From NCBI RefSeq assembly GCF_029873635.1, contig NC_080423.1, positions 100,130,991-100,194,990 of the forward strand: DNA of 64,000 nt. The letters run 5' to 3'. The notes beneath the pieces were generated by a model. That model saw only the letters and a list, made by a program, of their open reading frames with translations. It was not told the DNA's origin and searched no databases. Positions 57,846 to 64,000 of this stretch are shown one piece after another; position 1 is the first letter of the stretch, and every line of letters starts with the position of its first letter. Source of the stretch: Malania oleifera. Its lineage: Eukaryota; Streptophyta; Magnoliopsida; Santalales; Ximeniaceae. The position numbers were made by a program, and so were the translations under genes.

Positions 57846-60800
57846 TGGTATCAGAGCGTGATCCAAACTAAACTCTACTCTCCTCGGCCATCTCCAGAAA
57901 ACACCATTCCGGCGGCTGTCCTTCCTAGATTCACCTCCATCCCATATTATTTCACAAAACCAACCATACCCCCCCCCCACCCCGACAACTCACCCCACAA
58001 AATCCCATCACCAAAGGAGCCCACACGCCAGCGTGTGAGTGAATTTCCAGCCACCTTTTTTTTTTTCCCTCTGCCATGCTCTAATTCCTTCTCTAGACTA
58101 TATTATCAAGCTGTTAGGTCAGTTTTTTGCTAAAAAATTCAACCTTTTCCAACTATGCACTCGCAGCATTCTGCTAATGTTTGTTCAAGGTTTGTGAAGG
58201 CTTCTTTGTGAGTTTTTTGGAGCCATGACAGCATTCATATGTTCAGTCATGAGGCTGTGGCAGTGCTATATCCATTGGTGAGTTGTTCACCTCGTCCGTG
58301 GCAGTGCGGCACCCAAGGAATGGTTGTTTGATGTTTCTTGAAGCTGTTTATCAATTGTTAATGAGTTTGTTGGGTCTGGAACAGTTGGATTTGCTGTTTT
58401 TTTTTTTTTTTTTATTCACTATTCTAATTCCTTCCATATACCAAAATATCAAGCTGTTGGGCATGTGTTTTTTGCTCCAAAATCCAATCTTTGTAGTGAC
58501 AATGCACTCATGGTAATTCATTAGTTGTTGTTTGGTGTCAGTAACAGTCAGTGGTGACCTTATTGGGGCAGTGGCAGTGCTCATAAGCCTTTTTTTTTTT
58601 TTTTTGTGTGAGGCTGTGGCAGTGTTGCTTTCTTGGGGCTGCATCTGAGGTTGTTGGTGATTTGTTCATGGTAGTTTCTGTGGTTCACCTCTCCAACTGT
58701 TCCAGTGCTGAGTGTTGCTTTCTTGGGACTCTGTGTGAGTTTCTTGGTGCTATGGCAGCCTTGTACTGATTTATCTGTGGCTTGTTCGTGGTTGTTCTAA
58801 TTGTTCCAGCAATTAATCTTTAATCATTGGTCTGAGTTTGTGAATGTTGGGATGGTGTTTGCAAATCCCAAAAGAATGATTCCTTCATTAGTCACTTGTT
58901 TGAGTGAACCGCGTACTGTAACTATATCAGAGGAGTATACCAGGTTTCTATAGTATCAATTATCTCAACAAGCATCTTCTCACATTCCTTCTTCTGCCCA
59001 AAAAGGTAATCCTATAGTCTGCTTGTCATCTCGTATCTTTCCTACTAGTCCTTGGATTATCGATTCTACTGCCACTGATCATAACAGGTGCAACCAACTT
59101 CTTTTCTAATCTCCAATATCCTAAAAATCTCCCTCAAGTTACCCTTGCTGATGGGTCCACTATTGCAGTTAAGGGGATAGGAATAGTAGATCCTACTCCT
59201 CCTATCTCTCTTTCTTCTGCTTTATACATTTCTAAATCTCTTTTCAATCTTATGTCAATTAGTAAGCTTACAAAGTCACTAAATTGTTTTATCACATTCC
59301 TTCTTGATTCTATGGTTATTTAGGACCTGAAGGCGGAAAAGACAATTGGCATAGGACATGAGGCTCATGGACTTTACTACTTTGAGTCGCTTTCTCCACC
59401 CATCGCCAGCACAGTCGCAGCTACACCACTTCAAACCCATTGTCGTCTTGGTCATCTGTCCTTGGACAAGTTGAAATAGCTAGTTCCTACATCGAGTTTT
59501 GTGTCTAATCTTGAGTGTGGGTCCTGTCAATTGGGCAAGTATCATCATGTTTCCTTTGCTCCCTGAGTCGGCAAACGGGTGGTTAGTCCTGTCATGCTTC
59601 TCCATTATGATATTTGGGGTCCTAGTCGTGTGACATCAAGTTGGGGTTTCAATACTTTGTTACATTTGTTGATGACTATAGGATGACTTGGTTATATTTA
59701 ATGAAAGATCGTTCCAAGTTGTGTGATATCTTTTGTGCTTTCTATTCCCAAATAAAGACTCAATTTGACATGCCAGTCAGGATACTTCGTAGTGATAATG
59801 CGAAAGAGTACTTCAATGCCCAATTCAATACTTATATGACTAACTCTGGTATGATCCATCAGTCCTCTTGTGCCCACACTCCACAAAAAAATGGAGTAGA
59901 GCAGGAAAACAAACATATTCTTGAAGTCACTCGTACCCTATTGTATCAAATGAATGTTCCCAAAGTATTTTGGAGTGATGTTGTGCTCACAACATGCTCC
60001 CTCATCAATAAAATGCCATCCTCTATCCTTGGAGGTAAAATCTCATATTCAGTTATCTTTCCTAAGGCTCCTTTGTTCTCCCTTCCTCCTCGTATATATG
60101 GTTGTGTGTCCTTTGTCCATTAGTTATCTCCAGGAATGGATAAGTTGGATCCTTGTGCTACCAAATGTATTTTTCTAGGCCATGCTTGTACTCAAAAGGG
60201 ATAACGATGTTATAGTCCTACTTTACATCGATTCTTTGTCACTGCTGATGTCACCTTTTTTGAGTCTACACCATACTATTCTGATTCCTTGAGTTCTGTC
60301 AACCCTGATGAGTCCCTTCATCTGCCTTGCCTTCCAGATCCAAACCTAATATATGTGTTCAAGCCTCCTACATCTTCATTTAGTTTGAGTCCTTCTCGTC
60401 GCTTGAATCATCCCAATTTGTAGGTATACACACAACGACTCAAGGGGGAAGTGCCTCCTCCAGCTTCTACTATTGTGCCTCTAATTCCCTCATCAGATGA
60501 TCTTATTTCCCATGATGTTGATCCTCCAATAGCTATTCAAAAAGGTAAACATACTTTAACATCCGATCTCTAATTTTGTTTGTTATGATTTCTCGTCACC
60601 CTCTTATTACTGTTTTGTTAGTACTCTATCTTCTGTTGCTCTTCCAAGAATCGTTTCTGAAGTCCTATCCCATTCTAGGTGGAGGACGGCAATGGTAGAA
60701 GAGATGAGTGCACTACATGATAATGATTTGGGATTTGGTACCTCTTCCTCCTAATAAGTTCGTGGTTGGTTGTTGCTGGGTGTACAATGTGAGTCAATCC

Positions 60801-62154
60801 TGATGGTTTCGTGGCTCATCTAAAGGCCCGCCTTATTGCTAAGGGGTATACTCAGGTGAATGGTTTTGATTATACAAACACATTCTCCCCAGTCACTAAA
60901 CTTGCCTCAGTATGTTCGTTCATTTCTTTAGCCACCACTTGTCACTAGCCTTTACATTAGTTAGATGTGAAGAATGCTTTCCGGCATGGTGATCTTCATG
61001 AGGAGGTATATATGGAGCAACCCCCTGGGTTTGTTGCTCAAGGGAAGGCGGGCTTAGTATGTCGGCTCAAGAAATCATTGTATGGATAAAAACAATCTCC
61101 AAGAACATGGTTTGGCTGTTTTAGTGCTGTAGTACTTGAGTTTGGCTTTCATCAGTGTTCAGTATATCACTCTATATTTTATCATCATACTCCATCAAGC
61201 AGTATTTTTCTTATAGTATATGTGGATGACATTGTGATCACTAGTGATGATGATTGTGGCATCCAAGACCTAAAACTTGTTTCTACAATAGGCCAAAGAC
61301 TTGGGACCATTGAAGTACTTCTTGGGTATAGAAGTATCGAGATCTCGTACAGGAACTATCTTGTCACAAAAGAGGAATGTTCTTGATCTTTTAAGATGAG
61401 ACGGGGCTGTTGGGATCCAAACCTGTTGATATAACCATAGTAAGTTAATGCCAAATTTGGCTGATTTGTTGCCTAACCTAGGTCGGTAGGTACAACTTAT
61501 TGGAAAGTTGAATTATCTCACAGTCACTAGACCGGATATATCCTTCGCAACAAGTGTTGTCAGTCAGTTTCTTGATTCCCTGAGAACAAGTCACTAGGAT
61601 GCAGTAATTCGCATTTTGAGATATCTCAAAGGGTGCACCAAGGAGAGGTCTCTTATATTAGGATCGGGGTCACACTCATATTCAGGGATATACAAATGCA
61701 AATTGGGTCAGATCACCATTCGATCAAAGATCCACAACCGAGTATTGTATCTTTGTCAGTGGTAATTTGGTGTCTTAGAAAAGTAAAAAACAAACCGTGG
61801 TTGCCAAGTCGAGTGCTGAGTCAAAGTATAGGGCTATGGCGCACACTACATGTGAACTTGTTTGGCTAAAGAACATGTTGAAAGAACTAGGTTTTTCACA
61901 TTCTCAACTTATGGAGTTGATGTGTGATAATCGAACTGCTATTCATATTGCCTCCAACCCTGTCTTCCATAAGTGGACCAAGCACATTGAATTTGATTGC
62001 CACTTTATTCGAGAGAAACTTGTACAGAAGCTCATTACAACCACTTATGTGAAGTCTGCATTTCAGCTTGCTAATTTGTTCACTAAAGCCTTGGGCGGTG
62101 CTCATGTGAAATTCATTTGTAACAAGCTAGGAGCATATGATATATATGCTCCAA

Positions 62155-62327
62155 CTTGGTTATTTAGTCTTTTAGCATTATTATTATTATGTGTTGAGTT
62201 TTTTTAGTAATAAGTGTGAGTTAGTAAGGGGTATTATGGTCATTCCTATTGTACTTACATATATTATAAATAGAGGGAGAGACCTAACATTGAGTTTAGG
62301 TCTTCCATTTTACCCAATTACTCCACA
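62155..62327 (+). repeat. 3' LTR of the inner Copia
   Basis: It matches the 5' LTR through TTATTTAGTCTTTTAGCATT, the TATAAATAGAGG box and the end TTACTCCACA. The first few bases are not clear. Confidence 0.8.
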
Positions 62328-62746
62328 AAAGGTATGGATGATCCTCCTATAACGACATATTTGCACAAAACGATTAGGTTTACGGTTTGGTTTGGCGATA
62401 GGGTTTTAGGTAGGATCTTGCTATAGCACTATGTTAGATTACCGCTTTACCTAAAAGCTTAAGCTATTAGATTGAAGGGCAATAATGAGTATCAAGCTTT
62501 AACACTCCCCCGCACAATAAAGGTGGGCAACAAGACTAGAACCCAGGACCTCTTAGTAACCAGTTCTGTTACTATGTCGTATACTTGGGTAAAATGAAGT
62601 ACCTAATCACAATGATGGGCTTCTCCCTACATTTATGACATATGTCAAGTATACCAAGACCATAACACCCTTAGTAACTCTCACTTATTAACATAACACT
62701 AACACTATAATAATGCTAAATGACCAAAATAACCATTAACAGCTTG

Positions 62747-63589
62747 AATCTAAGATCTCAATTCCTATGCAGGTAATTAGAGTAAAATGCACTTTGACCA
62801 CTAAAACTTTGTATATTTTCTATTCAAATTACTGCACTTGTTCACTAAAGGAATTGATAAACTTTTAAATTGTTGAAATTTATGTGCAAACTTAGTACAA
62901 TTACTAGGCTAAAATTATAATAATTAAGAATGAACGATGATTTGAATTTTTAAATTTAGAATGTTCTAAGAAAAAATTGCAATAACCAAGATAATTTTTT
63001 TTTTTTTTTTTTTTTTAAATGTCACCAAATGGGCATTAATTTGACACCAAAAAGCATATTATCACAATGATAGGATGCTTCAACATCATTTTTTCACTTC
63101 TCAAGCAGCTTACAAAGTGACTTTGAATGGAGCATGCCTGGTAACATGAATTAAACTGCTCATTCTGAATCACCAGAACAGTCAACCACTACAGTCTTCA
63201 TAAACCAATGGCAGTCCTAAGTGGTGAATTTGGAATGAATCTATCTTATTTAAGTTCAATTATTACAATGATGAAATGCCTATAATAACATCAATCATCT
63301 TGCGCAACACTGTTGAATTAGTTAATACGGAAAGCATGCACTCTGATGTTTGAATACATACTTCATAAAACTAAGAACAACACATATAGTACTTGTTAAG
63401 AGCTCAAAGCAACAATGAATTCTGAAGTAGACCGATTTTGAATAGATGTATGCAAAAGAAAGAATATGTCATAAACAGAGGAGCAAGGAAACCATCAATA
63501 TTTTGTAGACCAAACCCAATCCTAGCAAACTGACAATAATTTTTGAAAATACCCATATATGTGCATTTTGAGTAGAGTTGTTCCATCAC
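62747..63589. other. AT-rich gap right of the Copia nest
   Basis: Contains a T-run at 62996-63017. I see no exon or repeat family. It may hold lost downstream parts of the ALMT-like fragment, but nothing there aligns with the family by eye. Confidence 0.45.
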
Positions 63590-63970
63590 CTATAATCTGA
63601 AACCATGTTGGAAAATGTTTCTCCACTCCATGTTGTTAGCTCAGCTTTCCCAGTAGTTGCACCTGTGAATTTCAGTTACTTTAATTAAAGATTGGTTTAT
63701 ACAATAATATGTCACCTTTGAGTTCATAATAATTCTTTCAATAATCTTTTTTTCTTTTGAAGTTGAAATGATCAGCTAGATTAAAAATACCCACAGAGAA
63801 TTTGAAGATGACAATCAGAGTCATGACAGTGCAAGTAGCTGAACCAACGAAGCTGTTGTCGATTGGCCGGAAGTAGCAGAAAAGAGACCAAGGAGACTGC
63901 GAGCCCCACTCTCAGACTCTTATCTTGTCATCTTGGCCTAGCTTCTTAATCTTCTTCACAACAACCCTAC
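63590..63970 (-). pseudogene. Aluminium-activated malate transporter (ALMT) fragment, two exons, decayed
   Basis: ALMT proteins are plant anion channels with an N-terminal membrane domain. The minus strand from about 63970 to 63791 reads VVKKIKKLGQDD, then GLAVSLVS, LFCYFRPIDNSFVGSATC and TVMTLIVIFKFSVG. This parallels the ALMT block KKLG.DDPRR..H..KVGLALTLVSLFYY..P...FG.SAMWAVMTVVVVFEFSVG. A GT donor follows FSVG, and after a 128 bp intron an AG acceptor opens GATTGKAELT (family GATLGKGLN) at 63662. An in-frame stop follows the DDKIRV segment and the frame shifts within LVSLF, so this copy is broken. The exon's upstream side shows a TTTCTTGTAG acceptor-like end. Homology then fades below about 63600. 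Confidence 0.65.
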
Positions 63971-64000
63971 AAGAAAAAATTAGACCAAATACAATATTGA

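Larger units (their letters stand above)
57663..62327 (+). mobile_element. Ty1/Copia element with both LTRs, nested in its own family
   Basis: The element is flanked by perfect AAAGG duplications (57658-57662, 62328-62332). LTRs are short: 57663-57845 (183 bp, TGTTAATGG...CTCAACA) and about 62155-62327. Primer site TGGTATCAGAGCG starts at 57846. Parts: leader/gag-like region 57860-58990; protease 59010-59130; GAG-pre-integrase 59330-59570 (THCRLGHLSLDKLK); integrase 59580-60130 (TFVDDYRMTWLYLM, RILRSDNAKEYF); reverse transcriptase 60660-61420 (YVDDIVITSDDD); RNase H 61560-62120 (SSAESKYRAMAHTTCELVWL). Domain order is normal Copia. It has roughly ten breaks, so it is a fossil. Confidence 0.88.
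54932..62741 (-). mobile_element. Ty1/Copia element, minus strand, interrupted by a same-family Copia
   Basis: LTRs lie at 54932-55094 and 62575-62741 (TGTTAATGGTTATTT... on the minus strand), with flanks GTTTG (54927-54931) and GCTTG (62742-62746), one mismatch. On the minus strand after the 5' LTR come a TAGTAACAGAACTGG primer-site-like text, a leader split by the insertion at 57663-62327, a protease region near 56830-56650, a GAG-pre-integrase region 56460-56300 (CHLGHPSLDKLK, SCQLGKHHHVPF), integrase start near 56250, and a reverse-transcriptase piece at 55340-55110 (LLIVYVSD). Its own length is about 3.1 kb, shorter than the family norm. It is heavily broken and older than its inner guest. 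Confidence 0.75.

Noticed and set aside
62520-62570. Possible second tRNA or SINE head on the minus strand (GGTTCTAGTC resembles a B-box)
   Set aside because: No cloverleaf can be drawn, and it directly follows a Copia LTR end with a primer-site-like text, so it is better read as the element leader.

Overview
The window is nuclear DNA from a flowering plant, most likely a eudicot. It has spliced genes with GT-AG introns, plant-type mitochondrial proteins, a nuclear tRNA-Glu, and heavy loads of Ty1/Copia and Ty3/Gypsy LTR elements, L1 LINE remnants and AT-rich microsatellites. Species cannot be named from the sequence.

Host genes. Two genes lie tail to tail. ATAD3 is a mitochondrial inner-membrane AAA+ ATPase: + strand, last six exons between 3624 and 12446, with the N-terminal exon(s) off the left edge. 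The complete three-exon NDUFS6 gene encodes the 13 kDa zinc-binding subunit of respiratory complex I (- strand, 25036 to 13758). From memory, the Arabidopsis orthologues At3g03060 and At3g03070 are also neighbours, so this looks like an old linkage of two mitochondrial genes. Their introns have swollen with transposons: a 6.35 kb ATAD3 intron holds L1 remnants and the 10.7 kb first intron of NDUFS6 holds Copia pieces and a long-TIR DNA element. A tRNA-Glu(CTC) sits alone at 51139-51210. A decayed two-exon aluminium-activated malate transporter (ALMT) fragment lies at the right edge.

Transposon layout. 1-1501: 5' end of a - strand Copia running off the left edge. 20248-23798: two pieces of one Copia family facing each other. 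25411-47650: a long inverted-repeat (foldback) element split by a 21.4 kb stack of LTR insertions nested one in another. Reading inward, the stack has a 1.45 kb solo LTR (TSD TCAAA), a 2.6 kb opposite-strand solo LTR (TSD near-match CCATA/TCATA), and then, inside that, two insertions. One is a 1.9 kb solo LTR that itself holds an Ogre/TAT-type solo LTR (TSD ATCAC) and a solo LTR of its own family. The other is a 9.9 kb Tekay-type chromovirus with both LTRs (TSD ATAAA). 48235-50402: another solo LTR. 54932-62741: a Copia interrupted by an opposite-strand Copia of the same family (57663-62327, TSD AAAGG).

No new enzymatic system is visible. The most interesting content is the resolved nesting, a block of about 50 bp shared by seven otherwise diverged LTRs that is also where two of the nested insertions landed, and clusters of a self-complementary TCGTCGACGA motif in one LTR family. 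Element boundaries come from TG...CA ends and target-site duplications read by eye. All retroelement coding regions appear broken.
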